Source: Antedon mediterranea
Lineage: Eukaryota > Echinodermata > Crinoidea > Comatulida > Antedonidae
Direction of reading: 5' to 3'
DNA length: 64,000 nucleotides
NCBI RefSeq assembly: GCF_964355755.1
Contig: NC_092672.1
Span: forward strand, 35,958,501 to 36,022,500
The notes beneath the pieces were generated by a model. It was not told the DNA's origin. It saw nothing but the letters and a program-made list of their open reading frames with translations, and searched no databases. Shown in pieces: positions 36,401 through 39,821 of the stretch. Numbering within the stretch: position 1 is the first letter of the stretch; every line of letters starts with the position of its first letter. A program made the position numbers and the translations under genes.

Positions 36401-36651
36401 TTAAATTTTCTAAAATTATTTAAACAATCTTTTTGTTTATTCTTAATGTTTGTGACTTATATTAATAAATAATTTAATTACTAATAACTAATTTATTAAA
36501 ATAACCACTAACATTATTTTCCATCTTTGTTCGCATTTTCATTCACATATTCTTTTTTTTCTTCTTTTATTCATTATAGATATGGTTGTTCACCAAACAT
36601 CTTAATTTCTGTCAAAATGTTGTGCAAGAGTTGTCCAGTCACTTTTCTTAA
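3283..36651 (+). CDS. brip1: BRIP1/FANCJ-like DNA helicase, 3' part (18 exons)
   Basis: The BRIP1/FANCJ family are nuclear 5'-to-3' superfamily 2 Fe-S helicases of the XPD/RAD3 type, acting in interstrand-crosslink repair, G-quadruplex unwinding and checkpoint signalling. Eighteen exons join in compatible phases with canonical splice sites to give 3252 bases (1083 residues plus stop). Visible motifs are [15 protein letters not shown], the motif-IV-like FFPSY, motif V ([11 protein letters not shown]), motif VI ([14 protein letters not shown]) and [22 protein letters not shown], all close to vertebrate BRIP1 rather than RTEL1 or DDX11. Walker A, the Fe-S cysteines and the DEAH box are absent because the 5' exons lie outside the window. 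The tail has a TPELFD motif and basic clusters. The last four exons encode about 160 residues with ten cysteines that human BRIP1 lacks. The SPTF motif that binds BRCA1 in human is not seen. Confidence 0.93.
3776..3921 (+). CDS. brip1: BRIP1 exon E2
   Basis: Acceptor TTGTTTAG, donor GTAAGT after AA of a split lysine codon. It encodes [15 protein letters not shown]...[27 protein letters not shown], matching human LKGLFMVLDYLFRQN and FADDYK. The acidic stretch EENEDKED replaces the variable loop of the human protein. Confidence 0.93.
4395..4437 (+). CDS. brip1: BRIP1 exon E3
   Basis: A short exon of 43 bases completing the lysine codon and encoding [14 protein letters not shown], equivalent to human IAIQQTYSWTNQID. 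Acceptor TTTTTTAG, donor GTAAGT. Confidence 0.88.
4566..4593 (+). CDS. brip1: BRIP1 micro-exon E4
   Basis: A 28-base micro-exon (NNGWMSRRR plus one base) between TTGACTTCAG and GTAAGA. It keeps the frame between E3 and E5 and lies where human has the variable basic stretch KNKKRSRQK. Because the sequence is short and basic, homology alone would not identify it; phase and splice sites do. Confidence 0.75.
4594..5065 (+). other. Intron 4, nothing distinctive
   Basis: AT-rich intron sequence with a GT start and an ATTAG end. No repeat family or conserved element is recognisable. Confidence 0.7.
5066..5121 (+). CDS. brip1: BRIP1 exon E5
   Basis: 56 bases encoding [19 protein letters not shown], matching the highly conserved human VLNFWCLNPAV immediately before AFSD. 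Acceptor TTATTAG, donor GTGAGT. It ends in phase 0. Confidence 0.93.
5354..5433. repeat. Tandem duplication, 2 copies of about 42 bp
   Basis: Two copies of ATTGACTGGGYTTGTAGCC followed by a G-run and AGGAAGCCTATTT lie head to tail in intron 5. Confidence 0.9.
5742..5926 (-). mobile_element. MITE family A, copy 2 (expanded core)
   Basis: Both termini are near perfect (AAAGCTCTGTCTACACTATC and its inverse). The core carries four tandem copies of a 21-base unit, CACTACCATATTTGGGCATAT, whereas most copies have one or two. Confidence 0.95.
6142..6279 (+). CDS. brip1: BRIP1 exon E6, SGTLSP motif
   Basis: Forty-six codons in phase 0 between CCCAACAG and GTAAGT. The product [20 protein letters not shown]... 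carries the SGTLSPM block typical of XPD-family helicases and then [15 protein letters not shown], nearly the same as human FTIQLEANHIIKNSQ. Confidence 0.95.
6380..6545. mobile_element. MITE family C, palindromic
   Basis: The ends TTAAGGGTCTTTCACGGTTC and GGTGTGAAAGACCCTTTAA are inverted repeats. The inner arms (GTTTCGTTTTCACGC and GCGTGAAAACGAAAC) continue the palindrome, so almost the whole element can fold into one hairpin. It is more GC-rich than the surrounding intron. This is the only copy I see. Confidence 0.85.
6546..6650. repeat. Fragment of a dispersed GTCCCC-TTAATAG-type repeat
   Basis: GTGTCCCCTGAATAGAGGTT and GAGAGGGTTCCACTGTAA resemble the unit of the 51-bp minisatellite at 46230-46980 and fragments near 59570 and 61250. 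It directly follows the family C element. Confidence 0.5.
6905..6990 (-). mobile_element. Retroposon 3' tail fragment
   Basis: On the minus strand it reads ACCCCTTGACCGATTGGGTC followed by AAATAAATAAATGAAATG, the usual end of a truncated non-LTR element. No coding part remains. Confidence 0.5.
7000..8070. other. Intron 6 interior
   Basis: No reading frame of interest. The stretch 7550-7760 has a more balanced base composition than its surroundings and could be an old element or a conserved intronic site. The rest is AT-rich. Confidence 0.4.
8072..8125 (-). mobile_element. Retroposon tail with (ATTC)n microsatellite
   Basis: ATTC is repeated about six times, followed by GTTTTATTTCACAATGCATC. 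On the minus strand this is a short 3' end running into a GAAT-type tail. Confidence 0.5.
8391..8459 (+). CDS. brip1: BRIP1 exon E7
   Basis: Twenty-three codons, phase 0 at both ends, between TTCCACACAG and GTAGGT. The product [20 protein letters not shown] corresponds to human [20 protein letters not shown]. Confidence 0.93.
9040..9130 (-). mobile_element. Possible tRNA-derived SINE relic
   Basis: On the minus strand GTGGGTTCGAATC matches the tRNA promoter B box. The rest does not fold as an intact tRNA, so a decayed SINE is more likely than a gene. Confidence 0.3.
9854..9976 (+). CDS. brip1: BRIP1 exon E8, helicase motif IV region
   Basis: Forty-one codons in phase 0, acceptor TATTTTGATAG, donor GTAACT. 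It encodes [18 protein letters not shown] then [20 protein letters not shown], matching human FQDEVGALLL and FLPSYKLLEKLKERW. The exon contains CAG|GTGAGT at 9893-9901, a better donor than its own, which could give an in-frame shortened transcript. Confidence 0.94.
10021..10162 (+). mobile_element. MITE family A, copy 3
   Basis: Starts AAGCTCTGTCTACACTATAA and ends TTTGATAGTGTATACAAAG. The core reads CAAATATGGTAGTGACATGA, the orientation called plus here. In intron 8. Confidence 0.95.
10323..10478 (-). mobile_element. MITE family A, copy 4
   Basis: Full-length copy about 160 bp downstream of copy 3 and in the opposite orientation. The two could therefore pair with each other in the pre-mRNA. 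Confidence 0.95.
11155..11208. repeat. Tandem repeat, 3 copies of 17 bp
   Basis: TTAAATATTTGAGTTAT is repeated three times without change. Confidence 0.9.
11262..11460 (+). mobile_element. Retroposon 3' end (GATCAGC...TGGATGG type)
   Basis: The segment CCAATGATCAGCTTTGCTGG then GCTACCCTCATGG and AATAAAACAAAATAAAA is a poly(A)-like 3' end. The same sequence in reverse orientation, with its own A/T-rich tail, is at 34809-34905, so the two belong to one family. It starts with a (TTTTA)n stretch. Confidence 0.65.
11734..11875 (+). CDS. brip1: BRIP1 exon E9
   Basis: 142 bases after a long pyrimidine tract ending TTTTTAG. The product [20 protein letters not shown]...[16 protein letters not shown] matches human [20 protein letters not shown] and FDELLQVYYDAIK. 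I place the donor at AAAG|GTCAGT because it fits the consensus better than the GTCAAA six bases before it and keeps the frame with E10. Confidence 0.93.
12342..12454 (+). CDS. brip1: BRIP1 exon E10, helicase motif V
   Basis: Acceptor TTTCCCTAG, donor GTAAGA. It encodes [19 protein letters not shown] then [10 protein letters not shown], aligning with human [18 protein letters not shown] and SDDNARAVIT. The GKVSEG(M/L)DF block is motif V and contacts nucleotide and DNA in this family. Confidence 0.95.
12460..12668. repeat. AT-rich tandem repeat (TTGATTATTGATTAATATT)
   Basis: About eight imperfect copies of a roughly 28-bp unit built on TTATTGATTATTGATTAA start six bases after the E10 donor. 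Confidence 0.85.
12917..13080 (+). CDS. brip1: BRIP1 exon E11, helicase motif VI
   Basis: 164 bases between TTTATTAG and GTACGA. The product [20 protein letters not shown], then [23 protein letters not shown]..., is very close to human. QALGRCIRH is motif VI with the arginine finger pair (GRxxRH). Confidence 0.96.
13112..13901. mobile_element. MITE family E, outer element
   Basis: Outer ends GCTTTAAGACCAATTTACAC and GTGTAAATTGGCCTTTAGGC are inverted repeats. The arms also share CATATTTTTATTACCG-like and GAGCGGT motifs. A second inverted-repeat element (13170-13800) sits inside it. Confidence 0.75.
13170..13800. mobile_element. Nested inverted-repeat element inside family E
   Basis: Its ends are GACCCCATTTACACTTACG and CGTAAGTATAAATGGGGTC, an almost perfect 19-base terminal inverted repeat flanked by TAT on both sides. 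GC-rich arms (GGCCGGCCCTGGG and its inverse near 13735-13775) follow. The centre has no transposase-like reading frame, so it is a non-autonomous element inserted into an older one. Confidence 0.75.
13930..14824. repeat. Minisatellite, 17 copies of 52-53 bp
   Basis: Seventeen head-to-tail copies, with unit starts (CAG) at 13941, 13994, 14047, 14099 and so on to 14783. Length varies by one base in CTTTGGGG versus CTTTTGGGG. Each unit contains CTCTCAACAG|TGATTTAG, which resembles a 3' splice site, then GGGGTGCCCTGTCTCATG. Copies are over 95% alike, implying recent expansion. It lies in intron 11, ending 87 bases before exon E12. Confidence 0.97.
14826..14905 (+). mobile_element. Retroposon 3' tail next to an acceptor
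   Basis: TTGTGTATTGTATTGTTTTG then GAGACGAATAAATGAATTG and AAAATGAAAT look like the 3' end of a non-LTR element. The BRIP1 acceptor TTTTAATTTAG follows directly, so the retroposon tail may supply part of its pyrimidine/AT tract. Confidence 0.45.
14912..14979 (+). CDS. brip1: BRIP1 exon E12
   Basis: 68 bases completing motif VI. The product [20 protein letters not shown] then ISG aligns with human [23 protein letters not shown]. Donor GTAACT splits the glycine codon. Confidence 0.95.
15057..15359 (-). mobile_element. MITE family A, copy 5, interrupted
   Basis: The left part (GACCTGTCTACACTATCAAA) and the right part (CACTACCATATTTGAGCACA, then ATAGTGTAGACAAAACTTTA) are family A. Roughly 155 bp of unrelated sequence (about 15114-15270) lies between, so another insertion or rearrangement split this copy. 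Confidence 0.8.
15594..15702 (+). CDS. brip1: BRIP1 exon E13, end of the helicase core
   Basis: 109 bases after CATTTTTAAG. The product [20 protein letters not shown] then [16 protein letters not shown] matches human GLSKWVRQQI and LESLAEFSKKHQK. It closes the conserved helicase fold; the following sequence is low in conservation. Confidence 0.94.
15703..16963 (+). other. Intron 13
   Basis: Contains the family D palindrome (16096-16261). The stretch 16400-16740 has a more even base composition and a 104-codon open frame starting at 16416 that matches nothing I know. I regard that frame as chance. Confidence 0.5.
16096..16261. mobile_element. MITE family D, palindromic
   Basis: The ends ATAAGGTTTATCGCAAATAG and CTATTTGCGATAAACCTTAT are perfect inverted repeats. 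The arms continue with GGGTTTGGGAGCAAACGTCA and TGACGTTTGCTCCCAAATCC around a short loop rich in CGTACGTA. The whole element can form one long hairpin. Confidence 0.9.
16964..18383 (+). CDS. brip1: BRIP1 exon E14, long disordered tail
   Basis: A single 1420-base exon (473 codons) after TTCATTTCAG, donor GTAAGT. Counting from ATG 16986: residues 1-125 are Q/T/P-rich with repeated QTP(V/L)Q; 130-168 ([20 protein letters not shown] onward to LLVVDLPKP) are the only part that looks folded; 319-324 are TPELFD. Then come KKLFRRTKE, three copies of a DIVESNGQ unit and the basic run [16 protein letters not shown]. Human BRIP1 also has a long disordered tail, but the only local similarity I can point to is TPEL(F/Y)D. 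Basic clusters probably act in nuclear import. Confidence 0.93.
17373..17489 (+). other. Conserved-looking patch within the BRIP1 tail
   Basis: Thirty-nine residues with alternating hydrophobic pattern ([31 protein letters not shown]) inside otherwise disordered Q/T/P-rich sequence. The pattern suggests short beta strands. I cannot name a domain. Confidence 0.5.
17940..17957 (+). other. TPELFD motif, probable TopBP1 BRCT-binding site
   Basis: The six codons read TPELFD, within [15 protein letters not shown]. Human BRIP1 has FTPELYDPED, in which phosphorylated Thr1133 binds the BRCT7/8 pair of TopBP1. The threonine, proline and acidic positions are retained. Confidence 0.65.
18170..18258 (+). 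repeat. Coding repeat, 3 copies of KDIVESNGQ
   Basis: [21 protein letters not shown] and [10 protein letters not shown] are encoded by tandem 33-base units inside exon E14, a short in-frame expansion. Confidence 0.85.
18396..18458. repeat. (AATC)n microsatellite
   Basis: Imperfect CAATCAATCAACC-type repeats start just inside intron 14. Confidence 0.85.
18659..18824 (+). mobile_element. MITE family A, copy 6
   Basis: Full-length, ends AAGCTTTGTCTACACTATCA and TGATAGTGTAGACAGAGCTT. Two 20-base core units are present. Confidence 0.95.
19262..19326 (+). mobile_element. tRNA-like SINE relic
   Basis: GTGGGTTCGAGTCCTAGC is a good B box and TGGCATAATGCG could be an A box about 35 bases before it. 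No cloverleaf is complete, and A/T-rich sequence follows. Confidence 0.45.
19327..20333 (+). other. Intron 14, right half
   Basis: AT-rich sequence without recognised features. Pyrimidine tract and acceptor TTTTGTTTTAG precede exon E15. Confidence 0.6.
20334..20409 (+). CDS. brip1: BRIP1 exon E15, start of the Cys-rich extension
   Basis: 76 bases between TTTGTTTTAG and GTATGT. The product [20 protein letters not shown] then SPNLQ continues the frame of E14. Three cysteines and two histidines are clustered. I see no equivalent in human BRIP1. Confidence 0.8.
20438..20583 (+). mobile_element. MITE family A, copy 7
   Basis: Lies 28 bp after the E15 donor. The left end is shortened (AAGCTCTGTCCAAACTAGTG), the right end intact. 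Confidence 0.9.
20584..21960 (+). other. Intron 15, left part
   Basis: No repeat family recognised. Sections 20600-20860 and 21240-21560 are less AT-rich and contain non-repetitive mixed sequence, which may be regulatory or an old element. Confidence 0.4.
21961..22109 (-). mobile_element. MITE family A, copy 8
   Basis: Intact ends TTAAGCTCTGTCTACACTAT (from 21960) and TGATAGTGTAGACAGAGCTT. Confidence 0.95.
22690..22895 (+). mobile_element. Retroposon 3' end with (ATT)n tail
   Basis: CTGAAAACCCATCTCTTTCG, TCGTAGCGCTTTAGAG and AAAGTGCTATAGAAAA followed by ATT repeats are typical of invertebrate non-LTR 3' ends of the GCGCTATA type. The same kind of end in reverse orientation is at 49385. Confidence 0.65.
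22896..25067 (+). other. Intron 15, right part
   Basis: Mostly AT-rich. The section 23500-24060 is clearly different: CpG-containing, mixed composition, no repeats seen, with an 82-codon chance frame from 23813. It is a candidate intronic regulatory element. An (AAT)n microsatellite lies near 24512. Confidence 0.4.
25068..25265 (+). CDS. brip1: BRIP1 exon E16, Cys-rich extension
   Basis: 198 bases between TTTTTTTATAG and GTGAGT. Encodes [20 protein letters not shown], then [20 protein letters not shown] and [20 protein letters not shown]. The CQCP element is a plausible metal-ligand pair. Confidence 0.82.
25300..25422 (-). mobile_element. MITE family A, copy 9 (left end missing)
   Basis: The core (AATGTGATGTGCACATATAC) and right end (GATGGTGTAGACAGAGCTTT) are present; the left terminus is absent. 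It starts about 35 bases after the E16 donor. Confidence 0.9.
25521..25592 (+). mobile_element. tRNA-like SINE relic
   Basis: CATGGGTTCAGATCCC resembles a B box and AGTGGTCTAGAAG an A box, about 40 bases apart. It is diverged and not a tRNA gene. Confidence 0.4.
26070..26375 (+). mobile_element. MITE family F copy
   Basis: Shares with 51003-51344 the segments AATATGCCATTTTAATG and AATAGTTATTGA near one end, AGCAAAACATAATCAAATTG in the middle, and AAAATACATCTTTAAAC at the other end. Confidence 0.7.
27056..27570. repeat. Diverged direct duplication with half of a family F element
   Basis: TTTTTGAACAAATAATATTTTG occurs at about 27060 and 27455 (18 of the bases shown are shared), each followed by AGCATTTTCAGTAAAACA. 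ATAGGCCATTTTGCA and TTAATAAAGTTATT occur at about 27380 and again at about 27870. This is a local duplication of roughly 400-500 bp. Confidence 0.65.
27584..27644. repeat. Inverted repeat CATGGACCTATAAATT
   Basis: CATGGACCTATAAATT and AATTTATAGGTCCATG flank about 25 bases of AT-only sequence. Nearly the same palindrome, without spacer, is at 36067. Confidence 0.85.
27807..28126 (-). mobile_element. MITE family F copy
   Basis: Ends TTATAGATATACTGTCCC and GGGCAATATATCTATAAA are the diverged terminal inverted repeat. The interior is the reverse of the 51003 copy (AATAGGCCATTTTGCAG at the left, AAAATGGCATATTC at the right). The 57-bp minisatellite starts 20 bp further on. Confidence 0.75.
28145..30340. 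repeat. Minisatellite, about 38 copies of 57 bp
   Basis: Unit landmarks are ATAGATGATCTTTTTGCATG, GACGTACACTACAGTGC and TAGTATTAATCCCAGTTTAT. Because 57 is divisible by three, long open frames appear that encode a 19-residue repeat; they have no other sign of being genes. Some units carry a 2-base insertion (GTTAATATATAG). A block starting at GCATGAACGTAGAC (28387) recurs 631 bases later (29018), a higher-order period of 11 units plus 4 bases. Lies in intron 16. Confidence 0.98.
30341..30630 (+). mobile_element. SINE or LINE 3' end with poly(A) tail
   Basis: CTATAAACCGTAGGTCTAGT and GAGTAGGGGGTTACCACGGT resemble the conserved 3' segment of many invertebrate retroposons (AAACCGAGGTCCCGTGT... 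AGTAGGGGTT type). It ends GTTGAATGAATAAAT followed by about 18 A. It abuts the 57-bp minisatellite. Confidence 0.6.
30631..32524 (+). other. Intron 16, right part
   Basis: AT-rich apart from 31650-31960, where composition is balanced and no repeat is visible. That segment includes TCACACCTTTGA (a T-box half site next to a TCF-like CTTTGA), so it is a candidate regulatory segment. A single family F-like end, GTTAAAGATGTATTGGTCC, is at about 30907. Confidence 0.4.
32525..33228 (-). mobile_element. Non-LTR retrotransposon, 3' fragment
   Basis: On the minus strand the frame from 33129 to 32680 encodes [15 protein letters not shown], then [52 protein letters not shown] and LPRLFNSI. This is the pattern found C-terminal to the reverse transcriptase catalytic domain in Jockey/CR1-like elements. 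Upstream, 33228-33130 continues as RLLGFIWRH, one stop, then [10 protein letters not shown]. The 3' UTR reads GGGCGACTTTGGTCGCTGTT then GATGAAGATGAAATAAAA. It is 5'-truncated and inactive. Confidence 0.85.
33423..33559 (+). CDS. brip1: BRIP1 exon E17, Cys-rich extension
   Basis: 137 bases between AAATTTTTTCAG and GTAAGT. Encodes [40 protein letters not shown] and DSNAGH. The spacing C-x5-C-x5-C-x2-C is compatible with a zinc-binding fold. The phase agrees with E16 and E18. Confidence 0.83.
33631..33727. repeat. Tandem duplication, 2 copies of 49 bp
   Basis: Two copies of TGACAATRCTGTGGGTATCA followed by GTGGTTGGATCTCAATGG or a close variant lie just after exon E17. Confidence 0.9.
33813..33960 (-). 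mobile_element. MITE family A, copy 10
   Basis: The left end has a 7-base insertion (CTCTGTACAATGTATCACAC) and the right terminus is lost after GTCAAAATAGTTGATT. Confidence 0.9.
34464..34604 (+). mobile_element. MITE family A, copy 11
   Basis: Ends TTAAGCTTTGTTTACACTAT and AATAGTGTAGACAGAATTAA. The core is shortened to CCCATGGGCACATC. Confidence 0.92.
34629..34741. mobile_element. MITE family B, copy 1 (one terminus)
   Basis: GGCGCAACGTAACCACC and CAAGCGACAGTTCACATGAT at the left pair loosely with ATGATTGGTCAAATTACTTG and AGTGGGAACCAAGCTTAA at the right. Adjacent to family A copy 11. Confidence 0.75.
34809..34905 (-). mobile_element. Retroposon 3' end, same family as 11262
   Basis: On the minus strand: CCCAAATGATCAGCAAATGC, TGGATGGATCACCCTCATT, then ATTTAAATAAAATAAAT-like tail. 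The body is missing. Confidence 0.65.
36067..36093. repeat. Short palindrome CATGGACCTATAA/TTATAGGTCC
   Basis: A 27-base near-perfect palindrome almost identical to the ends of the inverted repeat at 27584-27644, here with no spacer. It could be a minimal remnant of the same element. Confidence 0.75.
36374..36400. mobile_element. MITE family A, copy 12 (terminal fragment)
   Basis: Only AAAGCACTGTCTACACTATC and a few more bases remain. Confidence 0.75.
36580..36651 (+). CDS. brip1: BRIP1 terminal exon E18 with stop codon
   Basis: After CTTTTATTCATTATAG, phase 0 as E17 requires. Encodes [20 protein letters not shown] then HFS and TAA. The short length and phase agreement are the support; there is no homologue I can name. 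A different terminal exon cannot be ruled out. Confidence 0.7.
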   Translation: MWLFTKHLNFCQNVVQELSSHFS

Positions 36652-36678
36652 CTAACAACTTCACAAATGCAGTTGCAT

Positions 36679-36818
36679 CTGCCTACACTATCAAACTAGT
36701 TTGACAAAAAAAGTGTGATGTGCCCAAATATGGTAGTGATATGCTTAGATATGGTAGTGATATAAAATCATTGTGTCCACACATCATATTGAAGTTTGAT
36801 AGTGTAGACAGAGCTTTA
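36679..36818 (+). mobile_element. MITE family A, copy 13, in the presumed 3' UTR
   Basis: Starts 28 bases after the BRIP1 stop codon. The core carries two units (CAAATATGGTAGTGATATGC). If the 3' UTR extends this far, the mRNA would contain a hairpin of about 140 bases. Confidence 0.93.
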
Positions 36819-36879
36819 CACTACTAAATGTTTGTTTTGCAACTGTTTTGAGATGGTTATGGATGTTGTTTAGAGATTA

Positions 36880-37031
36880 CAAGACTCTGTCTACACTATA
36901 AAACTATAGTATGATGTGCCCAAATACGGTAATGATGTGTCCAAATATGGTAGTGATATGACATCATCATGTCCATATGGGCACATCACATTTTTTTGTC
37001 ACATTAAGTTTGATAGTGTAGAGAGACCCTA
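36880..37031 (+). mobile_element. MITE family A, copy 14
   Basis: Same orientation as copy 13 and 62 bp after it; ends AGACTCTGTCTACACTATAA and TTGATAGTGTAGAGAGACCC. Confidence 0.93.
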
Positions 37032-37533
37032 ACATAACACGTTCCTCAAATAGACCTCTGTTTCTCTACAAAGTGGCAATCTCCAAGTGGTTCTATAAGT
37101 GGTAGGCTAGGCTTTAGTTAAACGACCTGTTATGCTATTTTTAGATTTTATTAAGCTCGATTATCAAAGTCTGATGAGAAATTCATAACAGTGAGTTGGT
37201 TTTTGTTACACTGGTCCTTAAATGAGGAACCAACAACCATTCAGACTTCTAACTTGAGATAATAATTGGATTAGTTGTAAATACAAATGTATAGTTTACT
37301 ATTAATATTTGACCAATAATAATTTACCTCACTAAAACTCTCCACTGGAACAATTAAAAAAAGTATGAACATTTAAAGTACTATTGCCGCCATTTTATAC
37401 GTCTTTTTGTACTTTTGATGAGACGAAGCAGTGATATATTCAAACTGTTTGAAATTCAATGATGTTTTTTATAAAGTAAATTTGATATATTATAGTATGG
37501 TTATTAAATGTATTGATTTATTGTAATAATACT

Positions 37534-37539
37534 AATAAA
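37534..37539 (+). promoter_or_regulatory. Possible poly(A) signal AATAAA
   Basis: It is the first AATAAA I see after the stop codon, about 880 bases downstream, in ACTAATAAATG. In such AT-rich DNA it may be chance. Confidence 0.25.
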
Positions 37540-38604
37540 TGTATTTATACAGTTTTTGATCTACCGTATATACTTCTTTAAATACAATCTTTGATAAAAA
37601 AAAAAAAAAGTAATGCTAATAACAGATTAGTGTGTTTTGTAGGCGCTGAGTTCATATGTACTGAATCCGAACGGAATACATTTAAATGTTTTTGTTTCTC
37701 TTTTCATTTTTCCACGTCCCTCATTCCGGCCGCTGACCACAGGAGGGTTAATTTATTCATTTATTCCATATCATTTTTTTTATTAATTTTTTTCTGCTAT
37801 ATAAAATACAAAGAAAGACAAAACAAATATAAAAGGCAAGGAAAGACCAAACAGGTGCTAAACACCTATGCTAGTTGGTGAACCCAGAACAGTGCACAGA
37901 AATAAACCAAACAAAGAAATGTACGTTTTACAATTAAAGCATCTACAAGAAAGCGACCAACTACACACATTTTTTTTTTGGTTGAGAACGGCCAGCGTCA
38001 CCCAAATATTAGCTATGGTTATAAGGAGACACAAACCCATACCCAAATAGATCACATATACTGTAAGCATTTTATATATATACAATACAATTATACATAT
38101 ATATACAATGCTTTTTATTTATCCCAATGGATACCGTAAAACAACATGGCTAGCACGAATTAATGTGAGTTTATCATCATACGCTGTTTTATATCAAATA
38201 TTCCGAGGTTAAAATAACAATATAATATGTTTTAAAAGAATAAGTATATCACATTGACTAATATAAGTGCTATATTGTCCTGTCGAAAGTGCAAATAATT
38301 AATGCTAGTATTATTGTAAATTGAAGGCCCTTGTACACGTATTGTTCGCGATTAATTTTGAGAAGGAGTATAATATACCTTTTAATATATCTATTGTAAT
38401 GATGATAATATAGCTCGCATTACCGTCAAAATAACTACAAATGATGGACTATTTACTAAAGATAATTGTCTGAAAAAGTGCTTAGCTAGGTAATAAATAT
38501 GCCACTAAAATCTTGTAAGTGCTATCAATTCGAAAATGTTCAACTATAAACTGTTGATGATTAAAGAAAGGTAAGAGAGACGAGCCGTCAGTTATATCAT
38601 TAAT
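37540..38604. other. Intergenic, nothing recognised
   Basis: AT-rich sequence with overlapping frames of 60-96 codons on both strands (37591-38085). None resembles a protein I know and they conflict with each other. Confidence 0.5.
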
Positions 38605-38880
38605 TGTCAATCATTAATATATATATATACTTATAACTAGCTGATCGTAATTGGTGATACTAATCGAATGCCAAATAATATAAAGCTCTGTCCACACTAT
38701 TAAACTAGTTTGCCCAAATATGGTAAAGATATGACATCATCATGTCCATATATGGGCACATCACATTTGTTGTCAATCATTAATATTATTATATATATTT
38801 ATAACCAGGTAATCGTAATTGCGGATACTAATCGAATGCCAAATAATATAAAGCTCTGTCCACACTATCAAACTAGTTTG
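38605..38880. repeat. Segmental duplication containing partial MITE A
   Basis: TGTCAATCATTAATAT ... GATACTAATCGAATGCCAAA ... AAGCTCTGTCCACACTAT occurs from 38605 and again from 38771. The second copy starts inside the first MITE A copy, so MITE and flank were duplicated together. Confidence 0.85.
38682..38778 (+). mobile_element. MITE family A, copy 15 (right end missing)
   Basis: Left end AAAGCTCTGTCCACACTATT and core GCCCAAATATGGTAAAGATA are present. It breaks off after CACATTTGTTGTCAA at the duplication junction. Confidence 0.9.
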
Positions 38881-38980
38881 ACAAAAAATGTGTGATGTGC
38901 CTAAATATGACGTCATTATGTCCATATTTGGGCACATAACATTTTTTGTCACATAAAGTTTGATACTGTAGACAGAGTTT
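38850..38980 (+). mobile_element. MITE family A, copy 16
   Basis: Full-length with a short core (CCTAAATATGACGTCATTAT), containing a palindromic TGACGTCA. Confidence 0.93.
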
Positions 38981-39002
38981 GACGCGTACAACGCGTATGG
39001 TG

Positions 39003-39151
39003 TTAAACTTGTATGTGAAAAAAAAAGTGATGTGCTTAAATAGGGACATGATGATGTCATATCATTGCCGTATTTGGGCATATCACTACCTGATTTAGGA
39101 ACATCACATACTTTTGTCAAACTAGTTTGATAGAGTGTAGACAGAGCTTTA
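39003..39151 (-). mobile_element. MITE family A, copy 17
   Basis: The left terminus is degraded (TTAAACTTGTATGTGAAAAA); the right end is intact (ATAGAGTGTAGACAGAGCTT). It forms a cluster with copies 15 and 16. Confidence 0.9.
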
Positions 39152-39654
39152 GATGTAGGAAGAGAAGAAACTGGACTTTGCTAATGTTTTTTGTTTAGAA
39201 GAAAAACAATTGGCCATCATGCCATTGGGTGGGGTTTTGAAGCTTTTCATTTTTATTTTATTTGTTTAATTCGACACAACAAAAATTACAGAAAAATACA
39301 AAGCAAACAAAATGCTAAAGATTGTCAGAAACAAACTAAATCATTATTTGAAGACTTTCCTTTAACAGAAATGCAAATATAAAAGATAATTTTGAATAAT
39401 TTAAAGAGATAACAATTTAGAAACGATGACGTAAGATATACACATATTGTGTCGTTTATATCGTGGACCTGAATGCGCCAAACCTGTGTCGAGGAATCGG
39501 AGGGAAACACGTCCCGATTCCCCGCATGGGTTTTTTTAGGCACAAGGTCATATTATGACCTTTGTTCTGCTCCAATGACTTGAAAACTTGTGGCCAATCA
39601 GGGAAGAGTGTGAGTGTTACTTTCATTCTTTAAATAGATTACAACAATGTAATC

Positions 39655-39821
39655 TTAAGCTCTGTCTACACTATTAAACTAGTTTAACAAAAAAATACTC
39701 AAATATGGTAGTGATATGTCCAAATATGATAGTAATATGTCCAAATATGGTAGTGATATGATATCATCATGTCCATATATGGGCACATCACATAAAGTTT
39801 GATAGTGTAGGCAGAGCTTTA
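39655..39821 (+). mobile_element. MITE family A, copy 18
   Basis: The core holds three tandem units of the type CCAAATATGGTAGTGATATG. Ends intact. Confidence 0.95.

Noticed and set aside
38773-39120. 115-codon minus-strand open frame
   Set aside because: It is made up of three MITE family A copies and the duplicated flank; no protein similarity.
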